Source of the DNA: Actinomycetota bacterium
GTDB lineage: Bacteria > Actinomycetota > Acidimicrobiia > Acidimicrobiales > Ilumatobacteraceae
Length of the DNA: 21,150 nt
Reading direction: 5' to 3'
Assembly (NCBI GenBank): GCA_009701105.1
Contig: WLKU01000007.1
Location: forward strand, 1-21,150
The notes below the pieces were generated by a model. It was not told where the DNA came from and did no database searches. It was given only the letters and a program-made list of their open reading frames with translations. How positions within the stretch are numbered: the stretch's first letter is position 1; the number at the start of each line of letters is the position of its first letter. Shown here piece after piece: positions 7,734 to 16,073 of this stretch. Both the position numbers and the translations under genes were made by a program.

Positions 7734-9263
7734 TTAGTCGCTAGTGCGATCTGGCCCATGGCGCACCACTTTGCCAATCACGATTGTTTTTAGAGTCTGA
7801 TCAATGTGCATATAAATTCGTGAAATTTGGTTACCGCCCGTGCCCCGAGCTAGGTGGGCACTTAAGAGGACAGGCTTTCCATTCCAGATGATTGAATAAA
7901 AATCTGCGTGCTTCTGAGAGGTACCTTCACCAATATTGGGCACAAATGTGAGTCCAGCAGCGAGGCATCGACTGCGTAAGCCTTCAAATGGGAATTCTCC
8001 CTTATTCCATTCTGCGACAACTATGTTCAGGTCTCTTAAGTCTCGGTACAGGCGACCTGGGTGTGGTCCATGCAACTTGCTCCCAGTTTCAAACGCGGAA
8101 GGAGCAAATCTCAGATGAGAACATGTGTCCTTAGCTTTGTAGAGTGCCTCAAGAACATTGCGCATTTGTAATTCTGGCGCAACTCGTTCAACCAGTTTCT
8201 CGAACTCAATTTTGTCAACGACAAGTTTTTGGATGATCGCTTCAAGTCGAACATTCTCTGCTTCAGCGGCTTCGGAAAGTTCTTGAGAATCCTGAAGTAC
8301 GTCGAACTGCTCATCACGTTCATTTTCGGTTTGTTCGAGGATCTCATCGAGCTGATCAATATGAAATTGCTTCTCATCAATTTGCTTCGTCAGGAGATCA
8401 ATAGTTTTCTTGAGCGACTCGATGTCGGCACCAATCTTTGTTTCGGTAGCAACAGGACTCTGCACTTGACGGCCCAAAGCAGCACGCGGTGGTGCCTGAA
8501 TTGGCAACTCTGGCTGCATGGTTGCTGCGTCAATAATCATCGCGGCGATTTGTTCACGTTTGGGTTGAGACGTCGCAACCACAGTTGGCTTGACGGGTTG
8601 TGGCCACATGATGGTGATGTATTGCTCACTTAGTGTCTGCGCACCGCAATAGGCATTAAATGCCTTGAGTGCGTCAGGAGTGGTGACGTGCGCGATATGC
8701 GCGATTCCTAACAGATCATGCGCAAGTGGCGCAGTGAGGGAGGCCTCTATATTTTTGCCCGCCGTGTACTCAATAATGATTGGCAGTCGTCGAGAAAGCG
8801 CGTCTAAAGAATCGGCGCCGAGTGCTTGACCATCGTCGGATGTGGCAATGATGCGAACAACTGGTGTGATGCGACGCTCGGCGTCGTAGACCTCGAGTAT
8901 CTGAGAAATTTCGCTACATAATTGCAGCAATGCTTTTGGTGGCGCTTCGGCTGGTCGACGCGGCACAACAGAATCTTTTCCTGCGATATGTCGCATGCGT
9001 ACGTCGAAAACCAGTTGGCCCCGGTGTGGTGCAATGGTGATTGTCGTGGTGCGCCCCGACCCGGTGGCCTTAAAAGTCTCGGAAATTTCAGCGCGAAAGA
9101 CTTCATCATCAGGCGATTGCCTGACGCGGATGCGCATGTTTGCTGGCATTCTGTCTGCCGAAAAATAGCGATTGAGCCAATCCTTGACTTTGTCATTGCA
9201 CGCTTGACGTATTTCTTCGGACCATTTCTTGGTCGGCAGGCTTACGGCATAGGTGGTCATCAT
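7734..9263 (-). CDS. Uncharacterised three-part protein with central coiled coil
   Basis: A 509-residue soluble protein that I cannot name. The N-terminal part (about 1-225) is alpha/beta-rich and ends in LLGIAHIAHVTTPDALKAF and QYITIMWPQ. A proline-rich stretch (225-272) leads to a strongly charged heptad region at about 278-360, predicted to be coiled coil. The C-terminal domain (about 380-505) contains CSHLRFAPSAFETGS, GTSQKHADFYSIIWNGKPVL, AHLARGTGGNQISRIYMHID and IVIGKVVRHG. Proteins with this overall arrangement (N-domain, coiled coil, C-terminal domain ending in an RIYF-like strand and IGHVGRH-like motif) recur as hypothetical proteins in bacteria, from my memory of sequences only. The start has tandem ATGs at 9263 and 9260. 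It is divergent from the PQ-loop gene across about 40 nt. Confidence 0.75.
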   Translation of the reverse strand: MMTTYAVSLPTKKWSEEIRQACNDKVKDWLNRYFSADRMPANMRIRVRQSPDDEVFRAEISETFKATGSGRTTTITIAPHRGQLVFDVRMRHIAGKDSVVPRRPAEAPPKALLQLCSEISQILEVYDAERRITPVVRIIATSDDGQALGADSLDALSRRLPIIIEYTAGKNIEASLTAPLAHDLLGIAHIAHVTTPDALKAFNAYCGAQTLSEQYITIMWPQPVKPTVVATSQPKREQIAAMIIDAATMQPELPIQAPPRAALGRQVQSPVATETKIGADIESLKKTIDLLTKQIDEKQFHIDQLDEILEQTENERDEQFDVLQDSQELSEAAEAENVRLEAIIQKLVVDKIEFEKLVERVAPELQMRNVLEALYKAKDTCSHLRFAPSAFETGSKLHGPHPGRLYRDLRDLNIVVAEWNKGEFPFEGLRSRCLAAGLTFVPNIGEGTSQKHADFYSIIWNGKPVLLSAHLARGTGGNQISRIYMHIDQTLKTIVIGKVVRHGPDRTSD

Positions 9264-9302
9264 GACCCCATTTACGCTAACGACACGACCTATGGTTGCG
9301 AA

Positions 9303-9920
9303 GTGAGTTTCCGTGATGTTTTTAGCCTGTGGTGTATCAGCCTTTCATTTACTTTTACGATTCCCCAGGCCTACCGAGTGGTACGGCACAACACCGTTGA
9401 AGGTGTTTCTGTCTTTTCGCAGATGCAGAGTTTGAGCGGTTCGATTTTGTGGGTCGTTTATGGGATTGTCGCCAACACCTATTTAGTGGTCACTGCCAAC
9501 GTGATGACGATTGTTGGTTTTGGCACGGTGATCATTGCTCAGGTGCGTCACCGTGCAGTGTCGTGGCAACGAGCAGTGGTTGTGTTGACTGTGGTATTTG
9601 CAATCGCAGTTGTTTCTGGTGCGGTATCGAAGGATGTACTTGGTTTGATTGCAGTCATTGTCGGTGGCACCGGAATCGTGCCGCAAGCCATTCGCGCGGC
9701 GCGCACCACACACCTCGTTGGTGTTTCGGTAGCAACATTTGCGATGGTCGTCGTCATGTCAGTGTCGTGGGGCATTTACGGCCTGATGATTGACGACCTC
9801 TTTGTGGCAACACCCAACGTAGTGATTGTGCCAAGCGCACTCTTTATTATGTTGCGTGCCTTGCAGTCACACCATCGTTATGGCAAAACCACCGATGCAA
9901 CGGCGGTGCCTGCACGTTGA
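9303..9920 (+). CDS. PQ-loop / SWEET-like transporter with two PQ repeats
   Basis: A 205-residue membrane protein with six or seven helices and a clear internal duplication. The first half has IPQAYRVVRHNTVEGVSVF (P21-Q22) and SILWVVYG. The second has VPQAIRAARTTHLVGVSVA (P127-Q128) and SVSWGIYG, in the same order and spacing. PQ-loop proteins include SWEET and SemiSWEET sugar carriers, where two triple-helix bundles make one transporter; the substrate here is unknown. The frame is open much further upstream, but that part is antisense to the coiled-coil gene. The GTG at 9303 is the only reasonable start immediately before the first helix. The last 43 nt overlap the convergent carboxypeptidase gene. 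Confidence 0.82.
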   Translation: MSFRDVFSLWCISLSFTFTIPQAYRVVRHNTVEGVSVFSQMQSLSGSILWVVYGIVANTYLVVTANVMTIVGFGTVIIAQVRHRAVSWQRAVVVLTVVFAIAVVSGAVSKDVLGLIAVIVGGTGIVPQAIRAARTTHLVGVSVATFAMVVVMSVSWGIYGLMIDDLFVATPNVVIVPSALFIMLRALQSHHRYGKTTDATAVPAR

Positions 9921-11557
9921 TGCGTAGCGGTCAGTGTGATCGTTTGACCTTTTTTGCCACGCACCAACCACGAGTGCATCACACGATCTGGAGTGCCATC
10001 ACTTTTTGCATCTCCACTGACGCGAAAGCGCACACGACCATCTAGCTGTCCAAGCTTGACGCGAGGAGCGCTATCAATGATGTCGCTCGCATTAACACCA
10101 TCAATCTGTGCGGTGAGCGGCAACACGATGTTGTGCTTGTGTGCCCAGGCGCTGATCTCGGTGCCGAGCCAGCCCGTATTGGCAATGCCTACACGTACTC
10201 GCCAAATGCCATCGCCAACCGACTGTGCATCGGCAAGCTTGATCTCGATGCGCGGCGATGCAAGTGCTTGAAAGAGCGCGAAATGCACATGCTCTTTGAC
10301 TTCGTCGCGCAATTTGGACGGTGGAGCATTTGTCCACGTGCGAAAGAAGTCGCAGCCACCAATTTCAACTGGACCGAGTTGTGGGTGATCAAATTTTTTC
10401 CATGCAACGTAGGAGCCCGGTGCATGTGTGTCTGTCCATTTGCATACCGCCAAATCTTGTTCGGGCGTTGGCCCCACATACCAAACATCTGTTGGTGAGT
10501 GTTCTCCTGTCGCGTGATAAATCGCATCCCAAAATTCGGTCGTCCAACCGAACACGCCGAGGTGCTCATAAGCCCAATCGTCACCAGCCCCGCTCATAGT
10601 GTCGCTCTTGTCCCAAGTGAGATCTTCGTACACCGAATGCACTGGGTAACCCGTGTGTTGCACTCCAACTTTGCCGAGTTCGTTAAACACCCAAATGTCA
10701 AACGGCGGCAGTGTTGAATCGGCGCGTGTGCTTGAAGGGCGCAACATAAAACCACCTGCAGTGTGGAATGCGTTATAGCCACACACGTTTGTGCGTGAGC
10801 GAGCAGCGCGCACAAGTGCATCTACTTCTGGCTCCGACATTGGGTGGTCGCCTGAGCCGAGTACGGTTGTGCCCCAACCTGCAGGGAAGTTGCGATTGAG
10901 GTCGAGACCTGCCGGATCGCGTGGCATCGGAATTGTGAAACCGTCAAAATTCTCCAACAAACCTTCATCGAGTAGGCGGTAACGATTTTTTCCGGCAGGC
11001 GCACCGAGTGGTCCGACTGCAACCATCACGCGAGCATCCTCATCGTGTTCCATCCACGCACCGTCAACATCGGGTATGCGCATGGTACGAATTGTTCCAT
11101 CACCATCAATGTCTTCAACACTCAGACCTGGCCAACGATGTCCATCGCGCCACGGCCACGAGCGCACGCTCGAGCGGTGATACAGGGGTCGATCTAGAAG
11201 CGCGTCTTCCGCACCGTCTGGATTGACTCGGGGGACGATATAAAACGTGCGTGTGCGCAACGCTTCAGTGACTTGATCGTGCTTGCCAAAGTTGTTGGCA
11301 AGGTATTCCAAGATGAACAATGCGGCAACACTGCCTGTCGCTTCGGTTGCGTGAATGTTGGCATCGATCCAATGCGCCGGCTTGGTGTTGTGCGCGCCGG
11401 TCGACGTATCGGTCACCGTAGCGATCCATAAATCACGACCTTTGTGAGACTTGCCATAAGTTTCGAGTGCCACAAGACCAGGAAATTGTTTTTGCAAGTC
11501 GTGCAACCACGAGACCATCTCGTCGTACCGTAAGAAGCGATCAAAGTTGTAAGTCAT
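9878..11557 (-). CDS. M14 family zinc carboxypeptidase
   Basis: A 559-residue metallocarboxypeptidase of the carboxypeptidase A/T type. Zinc ligands are H69 and E72 in NIHATEATG, plus H265 in YNAFHTAGG. Substrate-binding residues lie in GLDLNRNFPAGW (N221, R222). The catalytic glutamate is E341 in TTEFWD. An insert with DIDGDGTIRTMRIPD (about 149-163) is typical of a large bacterial M14 subgroup. Residues from about 440 onward form a beta-rich C-terminal domain (RVRVGIANTGWLGTEIS). No signal peptide is seen, so it may act in the cytosol or be exported by another route. It starts 36 nt from the divergent hemolysin III gene and overlaps the PQ-loop gene by 43 nt at the 3' end. Confidence 0.92.
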   Translation of the reverse strand: MTYNFDRFLRYDEMVSWLHDLQKQFPGLVALETYGKSHKGRDLWIATVTDTSTGAHNTKPAHWIDANIHATEATGSVAALFILEYLANNFGKHDQVTEALRTRTFYIVPRVNPDGAEDALLDRPLYHRSSVRSWPWRDGHRWPGLSVEDIDGDGTIRTMRIPDVDGAWMEHDEDARVMVAVGPLGAPAGKNRYRLLDEGLLENFDGFTIPMPRDPAGLDLNRNFPAGWGTTVLGSGDHPMSEPEVDALVRAARSRTNVCGYNAFHTAGGFMLRPSSTRADSTLPPFDIWVFNELGKVGVQHTGYPVHSVYEDLTWDKSDTMSGAGDDWAYEHLGVFGWTTEFWDAIYHATGEHSPTDVWYVGPTPEQDLAVCKWTDTHAPGSYVAWKKFDHPQLGPVEIGGCDFFRTWTNAPPSKLRDEVKEHVHFALFQALASPRIEIKLADAQSVGDGIWRVRVGIANTGWLGTEISAWAHKHNIVLPLTAQIDGVNASDIIDSAPRVKLGQLDGRVRFRVSGDAKSDGTPDRVMHSWLVRGKKGQTITLTATHQRAGTAVASVVLP

Positions 11558-11580
11558 GTGCCAAGGTTACGCTGTTGTCG

Positions 11581-11588
11581 AGGAGGTG
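11581..11588 (+). promoter_or_regulatory. Strong Shine-Dalgarno fixing the start of the hemolysin III-family gene
   Basis: AGGAGGTG is nearly a full anti-16S match and ends 5 nt before the GTG at 11594. It decides that start over the upstream in-frame codons from 11558. It is the clearest ribosome binding site in the window. Confidence 0.85.
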
Positions 11589-11593
11589 AATTC

Positions 11594-12259
11594 GTGCCAC
11601 ATATTCCAGTGTTTCAGCACTCAACTGGCAAGTGGCGCCCCCGTTGGCGTGGGCGAATTCATGCCATTGCAGTTGCGGCCACAATACCCGCCGGCATAAT
11701 TCTCACCCTCGTCACACCTGCTGGCATTGCTCGTTTCGCAGTTGGCATATATGCGTTGTCACTGCTTGCGTTGTATTCAACATCTGCGTCGTACCACCTG
11801 TTTACGCGCTCGCTAAAAGGGCAGCAGATAATGCAGCAACTCGATCACGCGATGGTCTATGTGCTTATTGCTGGCTCGTATACGCCGGTGTGCTTGCTGG
11901 CATTGCCGCGCAAAGTTGGCGTGCCTTTCTTGCTCTTCATTTGGTTAGCCGCAGCAGTTGGTATGGGCCTGAAGATTACGTGGAAAGCAAAGCGTGTTGG
12001 GCATGCGTTGTATTTGATTATTGGTTGGGCAGCACTTGTGATCTTGCCGTGGGCATATCACCGTGCCGGTTTCACCAGTCTGTTGCTGTACGCACTCGGT
12101 GGAGTTGTCTACACCGTTGGCGCTGTGTTGTTTTATATGCAAAAACCAAAACTCTCACCAGAGATATTTGGTTTTCACGAAATCTGGCATGTGTTTACTG
12201 TGGTCGCTGGCATCTTGCAGTTCGCTGGCGTCGGTGTACTTATTTCGCGCGTCGGTTAA
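11594..12259 (+). CDS. Hemolysin III / PAQR-like family membrane protein
   Basis: A 221-residue protein with seven hydrophobic helices and the metal-site histidines of the family. These are YHLF (H68), QLDHAMVYVLIAGSYTP (D84, H85) and FHEIWHVFTV (H195, H199). This is the bacterial relative of PAQR/adiponectin receptors, proposed to be zinc-dependent hydrolases of the inner membrane; the name hemolysin III is historical. The frame is open from 11558, but the GTG at 11594 is chosen because of the AGGAGGTG at 11581-11588. The N-terminal HIPVFQHSTGKWRPRWRGRIH also fits other family members. It is divergent from the M14 gene and overlaps the convergent MFS gene by 20 nt. Confidence 0.9.
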   Translation: MPHIPVFQHSTGKWRPRWRGRIHAIAVAATIPAGIILTLVTPAGIARFAVGIYALSLLALYSTSASYHLFTRSLKGQQIMQQLDHAMVYVLIAGSYTPVCLLALPRKVGVPFLLFIWLAAAVGMGLKITWKAKRVGHALYLIIGWAALVILPWAYHRAGFTSLLLYALGGVVYTVGAVLFYMQKPKLSPEIFGFHEIWHVFTVVAGILQFAGVGVLISRVG

Positions 12260-13523
12260 CACCTAGCGAAACAATCGTTGCGGGAATAAAAAACGCACGA
12301 CCGTGAAATGAGACGTCATCCCAATGTTTTGTCGTAACTGGCGCATGCCATGCACGGATGCGATAAATCAGGAACAACAAGATCAGTGTGTGTAGCGAAA
12401 TGATTGACCAGGCAAAACCCTGTGTGCCGATGATGTCAAGAAATGGTGCAGCAACTAGCGGGCCGATCATTGCGCCAAAGCCATACAGCGTGACTAGCTG
12501 CGATGCGGCAGCACCCATTTGTTCTTGTGACACCCAGTCGTTTGTGTAAGCACCACCGACTGCATATAACGGAAAACTAAAACCACCGATGGCAAACAGC
12601 AGCGCCGTGGTGAACCAACTGCTGGGCGTTTGTGTGAGCATGACAAGACCCAGAACAATCACGGCAAGTGTGCTGAGCACGCCGATGATGCGTCGATCAA
12701 GATCGTCGGATGCTGAAGAGATCGGCCAGGTAAGCGCCATGCCACCAAGGTTGATGGCTGCGATCAAGATGCCAACGCGGCCAACGCTGAGTCCTTCGCG
12801 TGTTGCATAAATGACAGCCATGCCGAGCATGCCACCGTGCGCAAGACCGACAAGCAGAATTGTGCCGGCACCAGTTGGAACAATTCTTGCAAGTTCGCGC
12901 ATGGTGATGTGCGTGTGGTTGTCGACATTAGGGGTTGCTGCTTGTTCAGACATTGCGACAGGAATGACAGCAAGCGATGAGACAACTGCAGCGAATGCGA
13001 AACCCGTGAGCGTGCGTGCATCAAAATTGAACACCAGCAACTGGCCAGCACCGTATGCACCGATCGTCACAACGTTGTACATGGCGAGTAGGCGACCGCG
13101 GAATGTGTTGCTTGCAAGACCATTCAGCCAAGACTCAGCCACAACATACAAACCCGCAAAACAAAAGCCAGTGCTACTGCGCATGATGATCCATACGAGT
13201 GGAGAGTCATAAACACCGGTGATGAGTACGGAAGCACTGAGCAGTGAGGCGAGCGCTGCATAAACGCGAATGTGTCCCACTTGTTTGAGTGCGCGAAGCG
13301 TGTACCACGAGCCGAGCAAGAAGCCCGCGTAGTAGGCGGTGGTGATGCCGCCGCTGACGAGAGTGGGCAGGTTTTTAAGTTCGGCACGAATGCCGACCAA
13401 TGTGCTGTAGACGCCGGCAGTGACAAGGAGCAATGCAAGGCCAGTGAAGAGACCCCAGGTCGAGAGCAAAATGGTGCGCCGAGTGGAATTGAGGTTGGGG
13501 AGGAAACGCACCGCATCAGTCAA
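12240..13523 (-). CDS. MFS transporter (YcaD-like subgroup)
   Basis: A 427-residue major facilitator with about twelve transmembrane helices. The first is LLSTWGLFTGLALLLVTAGV, followed by an exterior LVGIRAELKNLP loop and a GFLLGSW segment at TM2. FCFAGLYVVAESWLNGLAS and RGRLLAMYNVVTIGAYGAGQ are typical of the YcaD-like set of putative efflux carriers. Residues 205-220 form the central cytoplasmic loop. In the C-half, GGFSFPLYAVGGAYTNDW and YGFGAMIGPLVAAPFLD continue the family pattern. The substrate is unknown. It is divergent from tRNA-Lys (61-nt gap), and its 3' end overlaps the hemolysin III gene. Confidence 0.9.
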   Translation of the reverse strand: MTDAVRFLPNLNSTRRTILLSTWGLFTGLALLLVTAGVYSTLVGIRAELKNLPTLVSGGITTAYYAGFLLGSWYTLRALKQVGHIRVYAALASLLSASVLITGVYDSPLVWIIMRSSTGFCFAGLYVVAESWLNGLASNTFRGRLLAMYNVVTIGAYGAGQLLVFNFDARTLTGFAFAAVVSSLAVIPVAMSEQAATPNVDNHTHITMRELARIVPTGAGTILLVGLAHGGMLGMAVIYATREGLSVGRVGILIAAINLGGMALTWPISSASDDLDRRIIGVLSTLAVIVLGLVMLTQTPSSWFTTALLFAIGGFSFPLYAVGGAYTNDWVSQEQMGAAASQLVTLYGFGAMIGPLVAAPFLDIIGTQGFAWSIISLHTLILLFLIYRIRAWHAPVTTKHWDDVSFHGRAFFIPATIVSLGVNRRAK

Positions 13524-13584
13524 GCACGAGAGTTCAATCTGATTGAGGTTCTTTTGTTTCGAGCAACTAGTCTGTTGGCAAGTC

Positions 13585-14948
<1,364 letters not shown>

Positions 14949-14952
<4 letters not shown>

Positions 14953-15653
14953 TTTGTTTTGCCCTTCGTGTTTCGTTTAGTTGTTTTCTTGTTCGTGCCG
15001 GAATTGTCTTGCTTGAAAAGCTTTGGGTGCAACTGTTTGCCAAGTCGAATATGTTTTTGCGCCCAGTCAATGCCGTAACCAAAGTGCGCTGCAATAACTT
15101 GCTGCTTCATACCTTGCGGGGTTGCTTGGTGCAGTTTCCCTATTGCTTCGTACAGTTCTTTGCCTTCAAGTTTTGGTGCGCCTGCAAAGGCTTCAACTGT
15201 TTTTCGTGGCGTTGAAACATGACCCAATATGTTGAAGTCTTTGCCAAAAGGTTCTGCTTTAGTTCGTGGCGAAACAACAGCCAAGAAACTGCTTGCTTGA
15301 ATTGCTAAGCGCCGAAGTTCGTCAACTGGTAAATCATGCGAAGTCAGACCAAGACTGTTCTGCATTTCTGTTATGTGCATTTCTGTTATGCGCATTTCTG
15401 CACCCTTGTTCGTGGTCGCATAGTTTGCAGGCTTCCAAACATCTACGACAAACTCGACACTGAAGGGCAGACCTTCAACCTTGAAGCGCCCAGGTAAGTA
15501 ATTGCCCGTGACCCTTGTGGGCTTTTTCACTTTTGACATGTCAACATCTAGGTGGAAGGCAACTTTGTGGTCGCTTCGTGAACTGCCTATATAGGTCACG
15601 GTCAGCGTGTTGCCGTTACGCAGTTTTCTACTTGCTGTGTATTCGCTTTGCAT
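14949..15653 (-). CDS. HTH-like protein encoded upstream of the integrase
   Basis: A 234-residue protein I cannot name precisely. The N-terminal half (1-75) is beta-rich (NGNTLTVTYIGSS, FSVEFVVDVW). Residues 109-125 form a helix. A probable helix-turn-helix lies around 163-207: KELYEAIGKLHQATPQG, then VIAAHFGYGIDWAQKHIRLGKQL. The tail 214-234 is very basic (NKKTTKRNTKGKTK). In actinobacterial mobile elements, proteins with a beta-rich N-part and a short C-terminal replication/regulator-type HTH often sit beside int; that is pattern memory, not a search. Residues 86-98 carry an ITEM repeat encoded by a 15-bp tandem repeat. The start has GAAGGG 7 nt upstream. The stop overlaps the int ATG, so the two form an operon. 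Confidence 0.7.
15362..15400. repeat. 15-bp tandem repeat, 2.6 copies
   Basis: GCATTTCTGTTATGT, GCATTTCTGTTATGC and a partial GCATTTCTG run head to tail. On the minus strand they are in frame with the HTH-like protein and encode the ITEM-type pentapeptide repeat. The array sits between its two domains, so length variation there would keep the frame. Confidence 0.8.
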
Positions 15654-15666
15654 GACTTCGCCCTTC

Positions 15667-15725
15667 GTACTGTTTGCCTGTACTGCCTGAACTGTGTACT
15701 GATATTGAAACTATCTGAACAGTAC
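15667..15725. promoter_or_regulatory. GTACTG operator-like repeats between the divergent element genes
   Basis: GTACTG occurs at 15667, 15680 and 15696, and its complement CAGTAC at 15720, within the 87-nt gap between the int operon and the AlpA-like gene. The last copy lies between the -35 and -10 of the rightward promoter. A related CTGAACAGTA is found both here (15715-15724) and just upstream of the 67-aa gene (17229-17238). A regulator encoded on the element could control both directions. Confidence 0.5.
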
Positions 15726-15733
15726 ACCATAAT
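15705..15733 (+). promoter_or_regulatory. Promoter of the AlpA-like gene, probably leaderless
   Basis: TTGAAA (15705-15710), a 17-bp spacer and CATAAT (15728-15733) match a housekeeping sigma promoter with ideal spacing. The expected transcription start, about 7 nt after the -10, falls on or next to the ATG at 15741, so the mRNA would have no leader. Leaderless starts are common in actinobacteria. Confidence 0.6.
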
Positions 15734-15740
15734 TGAAGTC

Positions 15741-15977
15741 ATGAACAGTCACAAACAGAACCCCGCAGAACTTTTAGCAGACCCTGCCAGGGTCACGGTC
15801 AGCGTCAGCCAGGCTGCAGCCATTTTGGGTGTTGCCAAAAGCACAGCCCACAACACTTACAAGACCACAGGCTTTCTGTGTAGTGGTGTACCTGTGCTGC
15901 GTGTTGGCAAGCGCTGTGTTGTATCAGTAGCCCACCTGCGCAGCGCCCTGGGTCTTGACGACCTTGTGCCTGCCTGA
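15741..15977 (+). CDS. AlpA-like small HTH protein (excisionase or regulator)
   Basis: A 78-residue DNA-binding protein. After a 19-residue N-terminus, VSVSQAAAILGVAKSTAHNTYKTTGFL is a MerR/AlpA-type helix-turn-helix. It is followed by a wing with VPVLRVGKRCVVSVAHLRSALGL, the usual layout of excisionase-family proteins and small prophage regulators. On an element with an integrase but no other small recombination directionality factor, it is the best candidate for the excisionase. It may also act on the GTACTG repeats upstream. The frame is open from 15648, but the ATG at 15741 is chosen because of its promoter position and the domain start. It is first in a rightward operon with the rep-like gene. 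Confidence 0.82.
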   Translation: MNSHKQNPAELLADPARVTVSVSQAAAILGVAKSTAHNTYKTTGFLCSGVPVLRVGKRCVVSVAHLRSALGLDDLVPA

Positions 15978-15985
15978 CAAATAGA

Positions 15986-16016
15986 ACAGCCCCCGCAAGT
16001 AACTGCAAGGGGCTGT
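15986..16016 (+). other. Intra-operon RNA hairpin before the rep-like gene
   Basis: ACAGCCCC (15986-15993) pairs with GGGGCTGT (16009-16016) across a 15-nt loop. No U-tract follows, so it is not a classical terminator. It sits just before a GAAGGG ribosome site and could affect translation or message stability. Its 5' arm includes CCCCCGCAAG, a sequence found twice more in the element. Confidence 0.5.
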
Positions 16017-16031
16017 GAAGGGCGAACTTCA

Positions 16032-16073
16032 ATGACAACTTTACAACACAACTGTGGCAACTATGTCGCATGA
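16032..16073 (+). CDS. Possible 13-aa leader peptide overlapping the rep-like start
   Basis: ATG at 16032 has GAAGGG 9 nt upstream and opens a 13-codon frame (MTTLQHNCGNYVA) ending at 16073. Both candidate starts of the rep-like gene (GTG 16054, ATG 16063) lie inside it in another frame, and neither has its own Shine-Dalgarno. Translational coupling is inferred. It could equally be a chance short frame. Confidence 0.3.
   Translation: MTTLQHNCGNYVA

Noticed and set aside
8922..9302. Upstream extension of the PQ-loop frame
   Set aside because: It is antisense to the coiled-coil protein and contains no transporter-like sequence; the first helix begins just after GTG 9303.
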